Under the pieces are notes generated by a model. It did not search any database, was not told the origin of the DNA, and saw only the letters and a list, made by a program, of their open reading frames with translations. The position numbers and the translations under genes were made by a program. Below are positions 34,940 to 44,926 of a stretch of 64,000 nt of DNA, piece by piece (the stretch's first letter is position 1; each line of letters begins with the position of its first letter). The stretch comes from an uncultured Candidatus Actinomarina sp. (lineage in GTDB: Bacteria; Actinomycetota; Acidimicrobiia; Actinomarinales; Actinomarinaceae), in NCBI GenBank assembly GCA_902610815.1, contig CACLXG010000001.1, positions 405,573 to 469,572 on the forward strand, given 5' to 3'.

Positions 34940-35986
34940 TTATAGAATAATTAAATCGTCTTTATGAACTAATAAACTACTTTCATTAAATGAATCGCTG
35001 TCAATTTTGGCAATACCCTTTGCTACAATTTTTTTATCAGAAACAATTGATAATCCATCGCCAATTTTAAAAGAGTTGTCATGCCTTATAACCCCCTTTG
35101 ATAGAAGCGAAGCATTTTTTCGAAGTGCATTAGCTGCCCCCTCATCAATATGTATATTTGAAACTGAAGCCATTCCATATGCTATCCATAGTTTTCGAAG
35201 TCTAATTTTTTTGTTTGATGCGGTAATAAAAGTACCTACCTTTGCATTTAAAATTGCTTTCGATAAATTAGATTTTGACCAAGAAATTATATGAGTCGGT
35301 ATCCCAGAAAAACCAGAGATTTGAGCAGCCATAATTTTTGTTGAAAATCCTCCCATACCATCTCCAGCTTTTGATATTGGTATCAAATCATTCAATTGAT
35401 TAGAATCATATTCTATATAATCGATTTTTTTTGCATCTTTGTATTTATCAGGATTGAAGTTATATAATCCCTCTTTATTTGTAATAATTATGAGTTTTAC
35501 TGCATTAACAATAATGGATACAATTGCGGATAGTCTGTCATTATCTCCAAACTTAAGTTCCTCTGTAGCTACGACATCATTTTCATTAATTACTGGAATA
35601 ATTCCTTGAGACAACAATTCATTTAATGCTTGTGTAGTGTTAACAAATTGCTCCCTATCATCTATCAAATTTTTTGTAATTAAAACCTGTGCAATATTTA
35701 AATTATTTTCTTTGAATATTTTTTCATATTGGTTAATCAATTCGATTTGACCAACAGCAGATGCTACCTGTAGCCTCTTTAAGGATTTTGGTCTACTTTT
35801 ATAATTTAATTTTGTAGCTCCCAGACCTACTGCACCCGAGGTAACAATTACAAAGTTATACTGTTCTTTATATTCCTTAACTAAATCAACTAAGCTTTTT
35901 AATAAAGTTAAGTCAACTTTATCATCTTTAATAATTGAAGTAGTTCCAATTTTTATTACTATATTTTTTTTAATGTTTGTATTCAA
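34940..35986 (-). CDS. proB: Glutamate 5-kinase with PUA domain
   Basis: This is the first enzyme of proline synthesis: it phosphorylates glutamate and is usually feedback-inhibited by proline. The 348 residues comprise an amino-acid kinase domain (VIKIGTTSII at the start, VTSGAVGLG, and GDGMGGFSTKI near 210) and a C-terminal PUA domain of about 75 residues (IDEGAANALRKNASLLSKGV). The gene overlaps the obgE stop by 17 bases, so translation is coupled to it. Order obgE-proB-proA is the standard actinobacterial one. Confidence 0.95.
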   Translation of the reverse strand: MNTNIKKNIVIKIGTTSIIKDDKVDLTLLKSLVDLVKEYKEQYNFVIVTSGAVGLGATKLNYKSRPKSLKRLQVASAVGQIELINQYEKIFKENNLNIAQVLITKNLIDDREQFVNTTQALNELLSQGIIPVINENDVVATEELKFGDNDRLSAIVSIIVNAVKLIIITNKEGLYNFNPDKYKDAKKIDYIEYDSNQLNDLIPISKAGDGMGGFSTKIMAAQISGFSGIPTHIISWSKSNLSKAILNAKVGTFITASNKKIRLRKLWIAYGMASVSNIHIDEGAANALRKNASLLSKGVIRHDNSFKIGDGLSIVSDKKIVAKGIAKIDSDSFNESSLLVHKDDLIIL

Positions 35987-37169
35987 ATTCTAAATTTCCT
36001 AACACAATTGTATCACCATCAATTGCACCCATTTCATTAATTTTTTTGGAGAGAACCGATTTTTCAAATCTAATCAATATCTCATCTAAGACACTGTCTT
36101 TATTTCCAGAAATATTGATCATATTTGTGACTAATTCACCAGAACAAATGAATTGATTTTCTTTTTTTTCAATAAAATAATCGTCTTGCTCTAGAACAAT
36201 TTTATGAAATTCAGAATAAATAATCTGTAAATCAGCTTTAAATTCTTTCTGAATCCTACTTACTAATTTATCAATTCCATTCTCATTTAAACAAGATATA
36301 TACATATAATCTTCATTTGGTTTGGAGAGTTTATCTGATTTATTTATAACTATTAATTTTTTAATAGATTGATAATTTGCATCAAACTTTAAAAGTTCTT
36401 CATCAAGTATTGAAATTTGCGAATTTATATTAAATTTTTCATTTATTGGGTCAATTAAATAAATTATATATTTAGTATTTCTTAAATGTTTTAGTACTCT
36501 TTTACCCATTCCAACCCCATCGGAAGCACCTTTTATTAAACCAGGTAAATCGCAGATGGTTATTAATGATTCAGAGTTATTTAAAACACCAATATTTGGA
36601 CTAGTAGTTGTAAATTCGTAATCTCCAATTTTTGCTCTAGAGTTTGTTAATTTTTGAATTAATGTACTTTTGCCTGCATTAGGCAATCCGACAATTGAGA
36701 TATCTGAATAAAGACTATATGAAAGTTTGATATCAAGTGATTTTCTTTTAACTCCTTGTTCACAAATTTGTGGATTAGGATTTCGTTTTGAAATTAATTC
36801 ATAATTTCCTCTGCCACCTTTTGAACCGCCAAGCAATTCATAAGTAGAGTTGTTGTCATGAAGGTCAGCATACATTTCATTATCAATAAATACCTGTGTT
36901 CCATTTGGCACTTCTATAATTAAATCCTCGCCTGATGTTCCATTTTGAAAATTTTTGTTACCTGGTCCGCCATTTTCTGCCTTTAAAGAACTGTTGGACA
37001 TTATATGAGATAAGTCAGGCAATTCTTTATTTACATGCAATATTACATTGCCACCATCTCCACCGGAACCACCGGATGGTTTTGTTTTAGAGTTTAAATT
37101 ATTGAAGCTAACAGAGCCTGGTCCTCCAGCTCCAGAAGATACTGAAAGCTTGATTTCATCAACGAACAT
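35970..37169 (-). CDS. obgE: GTPase ObgE
   Basis: This ribosome-assembly and stress GTPase has 399 residues. It has the glycine-rich Obg fold (1-155, with repeated GGxGG patterns), then a G domain with GLPNAGKST, the TTSPNIG switch, DLPGLI and NKSD. An OCT-type C-terminal domain (about 310-395) is present. It follows rpmA with four bases between. The long N-terminal region matches other actinobacterial Obg proteins. No unusual residues were noted in the GTP motifs. Confidence 0.96.
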   Translation of the reverse strand: MFVDEIKLSVSSGAGGPGSVSFNNLNSKTKPSGGSGGDGGNVILHVNKELPDLSHIMSNSSLKAENGGPGNKNFQNGTSGEDLIIEVPNGTQVFIDNEMYADLHDNNSTYELLGGSKGGRGNYELISKRNPNPQICEQGVKRKSLDIKLSYSLYSDISIVGLPNAGKSTLIQKLTNSRAKIGDYEFTTTSPNIGVLNNSESLITICDLPGLIKGASDGVGMGKRVLKHLRNTKYIIYLIDPINEKFNINSQISILDEELLKFDANYQSIKKLIVINKSDKLSKPNEDYMYISCLNENGIDKLVSRIQKEFKADLQIIYSEFHKIVLEQDDYFIEKKENQFICSGELVTNMINISGNKDSVLDEILIRFEKSVLSKKINEMGAIDGDTIVLGNLEFEYKH

Positions 37170-37173
37170 TGGC

Positions 37174-37425
37174 TCATTTTGGAATAACGTTAACTAATTT
37201 CCTACCTTTTCTCGTAGAAAATTTTACAACACCATCTATTTTTGCAAAGAGAGTGTCATCCCCACCTTTGGATACGTTTTCTCCTGGGTGAATTTTTGTA
37301 CCTCTCTGTCTAACCACAATCGAACCAGCAGATATATTTTCACCATCATAAACTTTAGTACCAAGGCGTTTAGACTCTGAATCTCTGCCATTCCTGGTTG
37401 AACCACCAGCTTTTGTTTTAGACAC
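37174..37425 (-). CDS. rpmA: 50S ribosomal protein L27
   Basis: An 83-residue ribosomal protein whose flexible N-terminus reaches the peptidyl-transferase centre. The conserved block [16 protein letters not shown] and the later [24 protein letters not shown] leave no doubt. The start reads MSKTKAGG instead of the common MAHKKGGG, with no Firmicutes-type cleavable extension. It shares one base with the rplU stop. Confidence 0.96.
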   Translation of the reverse strand: MSKTKAGGSTRNGRDSESKRLGTKVYDGENISAGSIVVRQRGTKIHPGENVSKGGDDTLFAKIDGVVKFSTRKGRKLVNVIPK

Positions 37426-37751
37426 TATTCCTCCTCAGTACTTTCAAGTCCATGAATACTTTTAACTTTTACAATTTTTAAGTTTTCTCTGTATCCAACT
37501 CTTCTTCTATTTCCAGTTTTATTTTTATATTGAAAAATGTTAATTTTTTTAGACTTTGAAGTAGAAAGATGCTCTAATTCAACTTTGTATTTTTTTAATT
37601 CTTTATCGTCTATAACTATTTGGCCTTTTCTTGGGCTAACTAATACAGGAACAACAGTTTTTTCTGCAAAAGAAGATGCAACAGAAAACTCATCCCCTAC
37701 ACTTACTCTCTCTTGAGATGATCCAACTTTAATAACAGCATATTTACTCAT
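37425..37751 (-). CDS. rplU: 50S ribosomal protein L21
   Basis: A 108-residue ribosomal protein. The start [22 protein letters not shown] and the late [22 protein letters not shown] region match L21. A short acidic tail (ESTEEE) is added at the C-terminus. It follows rne after a seven-base gap, leaving no space for an L21-leader RNA; expression must depend on the rne transcript or an internal promoter. Confidence 0.95.
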   Translation of the reverse strand: MSKYAVIKVGSSQERVSVGDEFSVASSFAEKTVVPVLVSPRKGQIVIDDKELKKYKVELEHLSTSKSKKINIFQYKNKTGNRRRVGYRENLKIVKVKSIHGLESTEEE

Positions 37752-37758
37752 AACTCAA

Positions 37759-39225
37759 TCACTCTACTACAGCCTCGGACTCAATCAAGCCTTCTTCTAT
37801 ACTTTTGTTAGAAAAAATATCATTAATTATTAAACCTCTGCCATTGCAATTTTCACACTCTTCAGAAAAACTTTCTACAAGGCCGGCTGCTACATTCTTT
37901 CTAGTCATTTCTACTAATCCAAGTCTGGATATTTCAAAAACCTGTGTTCTAGTCTTGTCTTTTGCTAACTCTTGCTTAAACCTATTTAAAAGACTTTGTT
38001 GCTTTTTGGTTGATTCCATATCTATAAAATCTATTACAATTATTCCGCCAATATCTCTAAGTCTCAACTGTCTTGCAATTTCTTCTGCGGCCTCTAAATT
38101 ATTTTCATATACAGTTTCCTCAAGACTATTCTTTCCAACAAATTTTCCAGTATTCACATCAATAACTGTAAGTGCTTCAGTTCTATCAATAATAAGATGT
38201 CCACCAGAAGGCAACCATACTTTCCTGTCCAAGGCCTTTTTTATCTGGTCTTCAATGTGATACCTTTCAAATAACATTAATTCATCCTGGTAAAAGTCAA
38301 CAATATCACTTATTTCGGGAGAAGTAGCAGATACATAATTTTTAATTTCATCAAATTGATCTTTTTTATCAATTAAAAGCTTTTTAAATGTTGAGTTTAG
38401 GTGCTCACGTATTACTTTTATGGAAACATCTGGCTCTTGATGAATTAATTTTGGAGCATCTCCACTTTTATAATTACTAACAATATCCCACTCTTCTACA
38501 AGTTTTTCTATATCTACTTTTAGTGCTTTTTCGCTCACACCTTCGGCAGCAGTTCTAACAATAACTCCAAAATTTTCTGGTTTTAGCTTACGAATAATTC
38601 TATCTAACCTACTTCTCTCATTATCAGATAGTCTTCTAGAGATTCCTTTTGTCCTAGAATTTGGAATTAATACTAAATATCTTCCAGGAAGAGAGATCTG
38701 ACCAGTCAATCTTGCTCCTTTTTCTCCCATAGCATCTTTCACTACTTGAACTAAAATTTCCTGATCGGGTTTTAGTAAATTTTCAATTTTTGAATTTTTA
38801 TGTGAACCCTCAATATCAGCAACGTACAGAACACCATTTTTTTCTTCACCAAAAGAAACAAATGCTGCCTCCATGCCAGGTAAAACATTTTTTACTTTTC
38901 CAAGATAAATGTTTCCGACTTTAGACTTTGCATTATTTTCTGATGTATAGTATTGAACTAGGGTTGGCCCTTCCAGAATAGCTACCTTTGATACACCGTC
39001 TTTTGAGCTAATAAGCATCTGCTTTTTTTCTACTTCAGGAACTGGTAATGGTTTTTCTCTAAACCATGTTGGGCTCTTGTCTTTATAATCTTTATTTTTT
39101 TGAGAACCTGAACGAGTAGTCCCAGATTTTATTTTTACTTTTTGGCCATTAAACCATTTAGTTTTTGTGTTGTCCAAATTGTTGCTTTTGCGAACAATCT
39201 TTGACTTTTTGAATATACCAAACAT
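37759..39225 (-). CDS. rne: Ribonuclease E/G
   Basis: This endoribonuclease processes rRNA and mRNA. The 488 residues include a basic N-terminal extension of about 60 residues, an S1 domain (IYLGKVKNVLPGMEAAFVSFG, about 95-175), the RNase H/DNase I-like catalytic part with DVNTGKFVGKNSLEET and IVIDFIDM, and a zinc-link CENCNGRG near 462. It lacks the long degradosome tail of E. coli RNase E. A perfect GGAGG lies five bases before the ATG. A 62-base gap separates it from rodA, probably with its own promoter. Confidence 0.94.
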   Translation of the reverse strand: MFGIFKKSKIVRKSNNLDNTKTKWFNGQKVKIKSGTTRSGSQKNKDYKDKSPTWFREKPLPVPEVEKKQMLISSKDGVSKVAILEGPTLVQYYTSENNAKSKVGNIYLGKVKNVLPGMEAAFVSFGEEKNGVLYVADIEGSHKNSKIENLLKPDQEILVQVVKDAMGEKGARLTGQISLPGRYLVLIPNSRTKGISRRLSDNERSRLDRIIRKLKPENFGVIVRTAAEGVSEKALKVDIEKLVEEWDIVSNYKSGDAPKLIHQEPDVSIKVIREHLNSTFKKLLIDKKDQFDEIKNYVSATSPEISDIVDFYQDELMLFERYHIEDQIKKALDRKVWLPSGGHLIIDRTEALTVIDVNTGKFVGKNSLEETVYENNLEAAEEIARQLRLRDIGGIIVIDFIDMESTKKQQSLLNRFKQELAKDKTRTQVFEISRLGLVEMTRKNVAAGLVESFSEECENCNGRGLIINDIFSNKSIEEGLIESEAVVE

Positions 39226-39287
39226 TAAAACCTCCGAGATGACGAATATATAAATTTAACATGTAATAAGAATAGTAGATTTTAAAA

Positions 39288-40370
39288 TTAAACAACTATG
39301 TTGTTTTCAATGAAAACTCTATTGATTAATCCAAATATTATTGCGGTTGAAAATATTGATGAGCCTCCAAGACTTAAGAGAGGAAAAGGAATTCCAGTCA
39401 ATGGAATAAAACCAAGAATAGTAAACAAATTTATCAATATTTGTACGCCTAAAAGAATTAATAAACCTGCAAGTAAATATTTTTCGAAATCAATTTTTGT
39501 ACGATTAATTATTCGATTTACCCTGAAGAAAAACAATACCCATAGGGATAGAAGCGCTAATCCTCCAAAAAAACCAAAATTTCTTGTGAAAAGAGAAAAA
39601 ATAAAATCTGTAGTTTGCACAGGAACAAAAACTTCTGTTATTTGTGACTCAGTAAAATAAGTTCCAAACAAACCCCCAGAAGAAATTGAAAGCCTGCTTT
39701 GTCTCTGGGAAAAGTCCTCACCAGAAAAGAAATCTGTAATTCTAGAAATTTGATAATCTCCTAAAAAATTAAATTCTAAGAGCATGAAAAATGAAAGAAA
39801 AAGAACTAACAACCCCAGGACAGCGGTTCTAAATTTAATATCCGAAATAAAAAACATTAAAGAAGTAACAATTAAAAGTAAGATTGTTGTTCCTAAATCA
39901 GGTTGTATGAAAATTAAAAATAGATTTATCAGAACCCCTGATAAAGCAATTAATTTATAAGAATTTTGACTCAGCATTTTAGCAATAAACAACACCAGAA
40001 TTATTTTGCTAAATTCTGATGGCTGTATAAAAATAGGTAATCCAACCGGTTCTAAATCATACCAACGCCTGACACCAAGTATTGGTGTGGTAAATAGCAG
40101 GCCTAATAAAACCGAAACAGAAAGAAAAAATAACGAATTTATTAAATTATATAAGTTATCAATTGAAAGATAGGTAGTTAAAAAAAATACAATTAACCCT
40201 ATTAACGAAAATGCTATTTGCCTAGATAAAATATTGCTTGTTTCAAACTCAATCGATTCGATTGAACTAAATAAAGTAAACCATGATATAACACTAAACA
40301 ACATGAATTGAAGCAATATGTATAAATTCGTTCCTTCTGGTCCTAATATTGTAATTTTTCTATTTATCAT
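39288..40370 (-). CDS. rodA: Peptidoglycan glycosyltransferase RodA
   Basis: This SEDS-family membrane enzyme polymerises glycan strands during cell elongation with its partner PBP2. It has 360 residues and about ten transmembrane helices. The motif PVQTTDFIFSLFTRNFGFFGGLALL is diagnostic for SEDS proteins, and the catalytic Asp lies in TTDFIFS. The C-terminal GIPFPLLSLGGSSIFSTAIIFGLI is also typical. The ATG overlaps the PBP2 stop by four bases. The gene ends the mreBCD-mrdA-rodA operon. Confidence 0.95.
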   Translation of the reverse strand: MINRKITILGPEGTNLYILLQFMLFSVISWFTLFSSIESIEFETSNILSRQIAFSLIGLIVFFLTTYLSIDNLYNLINSLFFLSVSVLLGLLFTTPILGVRRWYDLEPVGLPIFIQPSEFSKIILVLFIAKMLSQNSYKLIALSGVLINLFLIFIQPDLGTTILLLIVTSLMFFISDIKFRTAVLGLLVLFLSFFMLLEFNFLGDYQISRITDFFSGEDFSQRQSRLSISSGGLFGTYFTESQITEVFVPVQTTDFIFSLFTRNFGFFGGLALLSLWVLFFFRVNRIINRTKIDFEKYLLAGLLILLGVQILINLFTILGFIPLTGIPFPLLSLGGSSIFSTAIIFGLINRVFIENNIVV

Positions 40371-42205
40371 TCTGTAATTTCTCCAAACTCTACAGGAGTT
40401 ATTTCGTATTCAAGTAAATGCTGAATGATTCTTCGAGAAACTGGTGCAGCAACAGCGCTTCCTGACCCACCCTCATCGACCACAGTAGCAATTATATATT
40501 TTGGATTACTTATGGAATCAACTCCAACAAACCAAGAAGTGTTATTTTTGTTGCCAGCATTTTGGGCTGTACCTGTTTTTCCACCAATGTCATTTGCTTT
40601 GTTTCCCAATATACTAAAGGAAACATAGGCTGTTCCACCTTTATTAGTAACTGTGTTTAAATCTTTTAAAAGAAAGGAAGTAAATTCGTCACTTATATTA
40701 ATTTTGTTATTTGTTATCTTTTCAGCATTTTTGTTTAAGGTTGGTGATAAGTTTTCTCCTGTTAACAAAGTTCTATATGCATTTGCAACCTGGAGAGGAG
40801 TAGTTGTTATTGCTCCTTGACCAATAATTAAGTTCATTAAATCTCCACCTAGCCACCCCTCTTCTCTAACGAGGCCTGGTCTAGTTATTTTCCATTCTTC
40901 AAAAAGGTCTCTATCAGGGATAATTCCAACTTTTTCAAATGGTAAGTCAACATTTGTTTTTTCACTAAAGCCAAGTTCTTTTGAGTACTCTTGAAGAATA
41001 GATTCTCCTTCTGTGTTACCAAAATTTCGCCATATGTTTAAAGCTATATCCCAGAAATACACGTTGCAAGACTGTTTTATTGCATCTGTAAGATCCACTT
41101 TTCCATGACCCTCAGGTTTCCAATCGTTATAAACTTGCTGAGATCCATCATCAAAACCAAATGAAAGGCTTCCAACACAATCAACTTTTGAATCTTTATT
41201 ATTCAGGCCCTCAGGAAATATATTTTCACTCAATGCAAGCCAGTAAGCAACTACTTTAAATACTGAGCCCGGAGGATAGAGGCCTTGAATTGCAAAATTG
41301 TTAAAAGCCTGATCTCTATCTAACTGTTTGTACTCAAAATCGCTTATACCAGATACAAACTTATTGGGATCAAAGTCTGGTAAGGAAACCATTGAAATAA
41401 TATTTCCAGTTTCAATCTCTAAAACTACAGCTGCACCTCTTTTAATTTCATTTTGTGATTCAAAACTCTTATTTGCTAAATTTATGCCTTCTTGTAATGA
41501 TTCTTTTGTTACTAACTGAGTTAAAGAATTAATAGATAAAAATAGATCATTACCTGGAATTGGTTGTTTTGAGTCTACAATTTCTGAACCTGAAAAAATT
41601 AATTCTCCTGGAATTCCCGATAAATATTCTTCGTAATATCTTTCTATTCCATTTTTACCAACCTGGTTATTACCTAAAGCATTTTGAAATTCAATAAACT
41701 CATCTTTATTTGGTACTCCTAAATATCCGATAGTGTGAGCAAAAAGTTCATTTTTGATATATTTTCTAATTGGTAAATCTATTATTAGAAAACCATCAAA
41801 ATTAGATATTAGATTATTTCTAACTTCATATTCAACAGAAGAGAGATTTATAACAGATTGCAAAATATCCTTACTTTCAAAAATTTCATTAATTTCTTTT
41901 GTTGCTAATTCAGGAAAATTATATTGAATAACCTGTCTATATTCAGAGGAGTTTTGATTATTTATTTTTCTCATATTTAAAAATAGATGCGGTTCTAACG
42001 TGGTTTCAGCTATTTTTACTCCATCAGAATCAAATATTTCTCCCCTTGGTGCTGTAATATAAAATTTATCTAAATTTTGTTGCTCAATAATTTGAGAAGT
42101 GGATTCAAATTCTCTTGTTTGAAGTTGAAAAATATCAATTAAAACGAAAGCTAATAAAATGGAAAATGCTAAAAAAGTATATTTAAGTCGTTTTTGATTA
42201 AACAT
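40367..42205 (-). CDS. mrdA: Penicillin-binding protein 2 (elongation transpeptidase)
   Basis: This class B PBP of 612 residues crosslinks lateral-wall peptidoglycan with RodA. It has one N-terminal membrane helix (about 10-25), a pedestal domain (APRGEIFDSDGVKIAE near 52), and a transpeptidase domain. The active-site serine is in PPGSVFKV near residue 314, the SxN motif is in KQSCNVYF, and KTG is in GGKTGTAQN. The gene overlaps mreD by eight bases and rodA by four. No truncation is seen. Confidence 0.95.
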   Translation of the reverse strand: MFNQKRLKYTFLAFSILLAFVLIDIFQLQTREFESTSQIIEQQNLDKFYITAPRGEIFDSDGVKIAETTLEPHLFLNMRKINNQNSSEYRQVIQYNFPELATKEINEIFESKDILQSVINLSSVEYEVRNNLISNFDGFLIIDLPIRKYIKNELFAHTIGYLGVPNKDEFIEFQNALGNNQVGKNGIERYYEEYLSGIPGELIFSGSEIVDSKQPIPGNDLFLSINSLTQLVTKESLQEGINLANKSFESQNEIKRGAAVVLEIETGNIISMVSLPDFDPNKFVSGISDFEYKQLDRDQAFNNFAIQGLYPPGSVFKVVAYWLALSENIFPEGLNNKDSKVDCVGSLSFGFDDGSQQVYNDWKPEGHGKVDLTDAIKQSCNVYFWDIALNIWRNFGNTEGESILQEYSKELGFSEKTNVDLPFEKVGIIPDRDLFEEWKITRPGLVREEGWLGGDLMNLIIGQGAITTTPLQVANAYRTLLTGENLSPTLNKNAEKITNNKINISDEFTSFLLKDLNTVTNKGGTAYVSFSILGNKANDIGGKTGTAQNAGNKNNTSWFVGVDSISNPKYIIATVVDEGGSGSAVAAPVSRRIIQHLLEYEITPVEFGEITE

Positions 42206-42650
42206 TGATTTTAAGAGCTCTTTTTAAGGAGAAGAAAATAAATGAATTTACAACAATAGAAACACAGTAACTTACAAACCAATAATTTAAACTAAACTCT
42301 ATAAGGATAGGAATTTTATATATCAATAAACAGATAGAAATAGTCGCTATATAAATAGCACTTGATCCTCTGTATCTTGAAACTAAGTAGTTAGAAAAAA
42401 TAACCACAATTAAAAATATTGATGTATAAAGCCCTAAGTAGTAAGTGCTGAAGAAAGAGTCATACAGGATTCCAGATAAGAAAATTGGGAAAACTAAATT
42501 TTGACTAAATATTTCAGTACCCATATATATAAGAGAAATAAAGAATATATAAACTCCAAAATTTAATGTAATAAATGTATTTAGATAATTTTCAACTAAA
42601 CAAATAATAAAAAGAAATAAAGATATTGAGATAAACCTTATTACTTTCAT
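42198..42650 (-). CDS. mreD: Rod shape-determining protein MreD
   Basis: A small membrane protein of 150 residues with about five hydrophobic helices and few conserved residues, as usual for MreD. The assignment comes from size, hydrophobic profile and its position between mreC and mrdA, with four- and eight-base overlaps. MreD helps connect MreC and the PBP2/RodA synthase. Confidence 0.85.
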   Translation of the reverse strand: MKVIRFISISLFLFIICLVENYLNTFITLNFGVYIFFISLIYMGTEIFSQNLVFPIFLSGILYDSFFSTYYLGLYTSIFLIVVIFSNYLVSRYRGSSAIYIATISICLLIYKIPILIEFSLNYWFVSYCVSIVVNSFIFFSLKRALKINV

Positions 42651-43438
42651 TTACTTTTTGGGATAAATAGTTTACTTTGAAAAGTGAGAATTTCTTCTAT
42701 TGGCACAATCACTGTAATTTTATTGTTTAATGTTGTTTGTTCATAGGGTTCTAAATCAACAAGTGGAAACTTGTTTATATGTCCAAATGTTACATCAGAA
42801 AACAATATATTTACTTTTAGATTAAGTGAGGATTCCAGGGAGCTAAATATCAACTCTTTACCATTTGATTTGACTTCAAAAATATTGTTATTTGAATCTA
42901 ATGCTCTGAAGTTAAAATTTGTAGAATTAAATGATTCAAGAATCGAATAATCATTAAAAACTTCACCTAAATAACCAACTATATATCCTTTTTCGTTTAT
43001 CACCAGATCGCCAGGTTTAAAATTATAATCTCTTCCTCCCGAAATTAGATACTCATCTGTTGAGTTTTTTAAAATTAAACTTGTTGCATAGTATGTTAAG
43101 TCGAAGTTGGTTATGTTCTTGATGAGGTCTTCATAAGACTCAATATTATCCTGTAATTCTTGATTCTCTATATACAACACCCTCAAATTAGTAAGCTCTT
43201 CTTTCAATCTTATATTTTCTGCAACTAAATCCGCTTTATTTGAATACAGGTTTGATAATTCATTTTGAAGAAATCTATCAGGTATTTGGATATTAGAAAT
43301 TACATTTACTTGATCCGGAATAAAATTTGATAATGTTTTATTTGAAAAATAATCAACAACACTTAATAAACCTGAAAGAAAAATAAAAAGAAAATATACT
43401 ACATATTTTCTGACACCTACAACTTGAGAATTTCGCAT
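42647..43438 (-). CDS. mreC: Rod shape-determining protein MreC
   Basis: This 263-residue protein is anchored by one N-terminal helix (about 10-27). A coiled-coil segment (about 55-90, LYSNKADLVAENIRLKEELTNLRVL) is followed by the beta-barrel MreC domain, which has PGDLVINEKGYIVGYLGEV. MreC activates PBP2 in the elongation complex. It is one base from the mreB stop and overlaps mreD by four bases. The domain order and length are normal. Confidence 0.92.
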   Translation of the reverse strand: MRNSQVVGVRKYVVYFLFIFLSGLLSVVDYFSNKTLSNFIPDQVNVISNIQIPDRFLQNELSNLYSNKADLVAENIRLKEELTNLRVLYIENQELQDNIESYEDLIKNITNFDLTYYATSLILKNSTDEYLISGGRDYNFKPGDLVINEKGYIVGYLGEVFNDYSILESFNSTNFNFRALDSNNNIFEVKSNGKELIFSSLESSLNLKVNILFSDVTFGHINKFPLVDLEPYEQTTLNNKITVIVPIEEILTFQSKLFIPKSK

Positions 43439-43439
43439 G

Positions 43440-44483
43440 TTAATTAGGTTTTGGTGATGTTTTCAAAATACTTTTGTAGTCTTGAAATCTCTCTAAGCAA
43501 ATACCAGAACCAATCACAACAGAGCTTAATGGATCATCGGTATTATTTATTGGAATACCTAACTCCTCAGCAATTTTTTTATCCATTTGTTTTAATAGAG
43601 ACCCCCCACCTGTAAGCCATGCTCCATCCTTATCAATATCTGAAACTAAAGCTGGCGGTGTTTGAGAAAGAGAGATTCTTATAGCTTCAATAATATCATT
43701 GACAACTGGTTGTAAGGCGTTTCTTACATCACTTGCTTCTAGTAAGACTTGCTTAGGTATGCCCCTTACAATATCTCTTCCTGTTACTGTTACTTGAGGC
43801 TCTTTATCATATTGATATGCTGATCCAACTGCATGTTTAATATTTTCTGCAATACCCGTATCAACAAGTATTTGATGTTCTCTTCTCAACCATTCAATTA
43901 GTATTTCTGTCATGTCTTCACCACCAACTCTTACCGAGTTAGCATTTACAATATCTCCCATTGATATAACTGCTATCTCAGTTGTGCCACCACCTATGTC
44001 CACAATCATATTTCCATAGGGTTCAAATATATTCAAACCACTGCCTATCGCAGCAGCCATAGGTTCTTCTATTGTGAAAACTTCAGATGCACCTGTAGCA
44101 TGAGCTGCTGTTTCAATTGATCTTTGCTCAACACTTGTAACACCATTAGGTACACATATCACAATCCTAGGCCTTGAGTAAGCTCGTCCTATTGCTCTCG
44201 AAAGTAAAGTTTTTACAAGTTCCTCAGCCATTTCAATTTCAGAAATCACACCATCTCTCAATGGCCTTATAAGTTCAATTGTATCTGGAACTCTTCCAAT
44301 TAATTTTTTAGCCTCTCGACCAATAGTGATAATTGAGTTATCGCTTTTATTTACAGCAAGAAGTGTAGGTTCATCAACTACAACTCCAACCCCTTTTACG
44401 TATATAAGAGTATTAGCAGTGCCTAAATCAATTGCAATATCATTGCCACCAAATAGAGTTCTTCGTAAATTTAAGTCAACCAT
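43440..44483 (-). CDS. mreB: Rod shape-determining protein MreB
   Basis: This actin-like cytoskeletal ATPase guides lateral wall synthesis. It has 347 residues with phosphate 1 IDLGTANTLIYV near 18, the VCVPNGVTSVEQRS segment, phosphate 2 DIGGGTTEIAVIS near 165 and the adenosine motif LTGGGSLL. All nucleotide-binding parts are intact, so it is not a degenerate homologue. It follows ndk after 44 bases; that gap and the gene order ndk-mreB are those seen in rod-forming actinobacteria. Confidence 0.97.
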   Translation of the reverse strand: MVDLNLRRTLFGGNDIAIDLGTANTLIYVKGVGVVVDEPTLLAVNKSDNSIITIGREAKKLIGRVPDTIELIRPLRDGVISEIEMAEELVKTLLSRAIGRAYSRPRIVICVPNGVTSVEQRSIETAAHATGASEVFTIEEPMAAAIGSGLNIFEPYGNMIVDIGGGTTEIAVISMGDIVNANSVRVGGEDMTEILIEWLRREHQILVDTGIAENIKHAVGSAYQYDKEPQVTVTGRDIVRGIPKQVLLEASDVRNALQPVVNDIIEAIRISLSQTPPALVSDIDKDGAWLTGGGSLLKQMDKKIAEELGIPINNTDDPLSSVVIGSGICLERFQDYKSILKTSPKPN

Positions 44484-44527
44484 GTACTAATAGAATAATC
44501 TAATAGTTGTTGTTTTTAAATATTTAT

Positions 44528-44926
44528 TTAGTTTCCAAAAAATAACGAAAGTTCTCTCTCAGCGCTCTCGTCTGAATCTGATCCGTGAACAACATTTTTA
44601 TCTAATTCAGTTGCTAAATCACCTCTTATCGAACCTGGAGAAGATTCACTAGGGTTTGTAGCACCCATAAGGTTTCGGATTTGAAGTACAACATTTTCAC
44701 CCTCAACCTGCATTGCAACAACTGGCCCACTTGTTATGAATGAAACTAAATCACTAAAGAATGGTTTATCTTTATGTTCTTCGTAATGTTTCTGTGCTAA
44801 TTCTTTGGAAATAGTCATCATTTTAATTTTTGTAATAGAAAATCCTTTGGCTTCAACTCTTGAAATAATTTCTCCAACCAAATTTCTTTGTACACCATCA
44901 GGCTTTATCATAAAAAACGTTTTCAT
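44528..44926 (-). CDS. ndk: Nucleoside diphosphate kinase
   Basis: The enzyme transfers phosphate between nucleoside di- and triphosphates through a phosphohistidine. It has 132 residues. The catalytic histidine is in [15 protein letters not shown] near the C-terminus, and the nucleotide-binding start [15 protein letters not shown] is present. The ATG overlaps the folC stop by four bases. Position between folC and mreB matches actinobacteria. Confidence 0.97.
   Translation of the reverse strand: MKTFFMIKPDGVQRNLVGEIISRVEAKGFSITKIKMMTISKELAQKHYEEHKDKPFFSDLVSFITSGPVVAMQVEGENVVLQIRNLMGATNPSESSPGSIRGDLATELDKNVVHGSDSDESAERELSLFFGN

Noticed and set aside
37725-37760. L21 leader RNA before rplU
   Set aside because: Only seven bases separate rne and rplU and no hairpin fits there.
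37805-38260. 151-codon plus-strand frame opposite rne
   Set aside because: It is antisense to the conserved catalytic part of RNase E/G.
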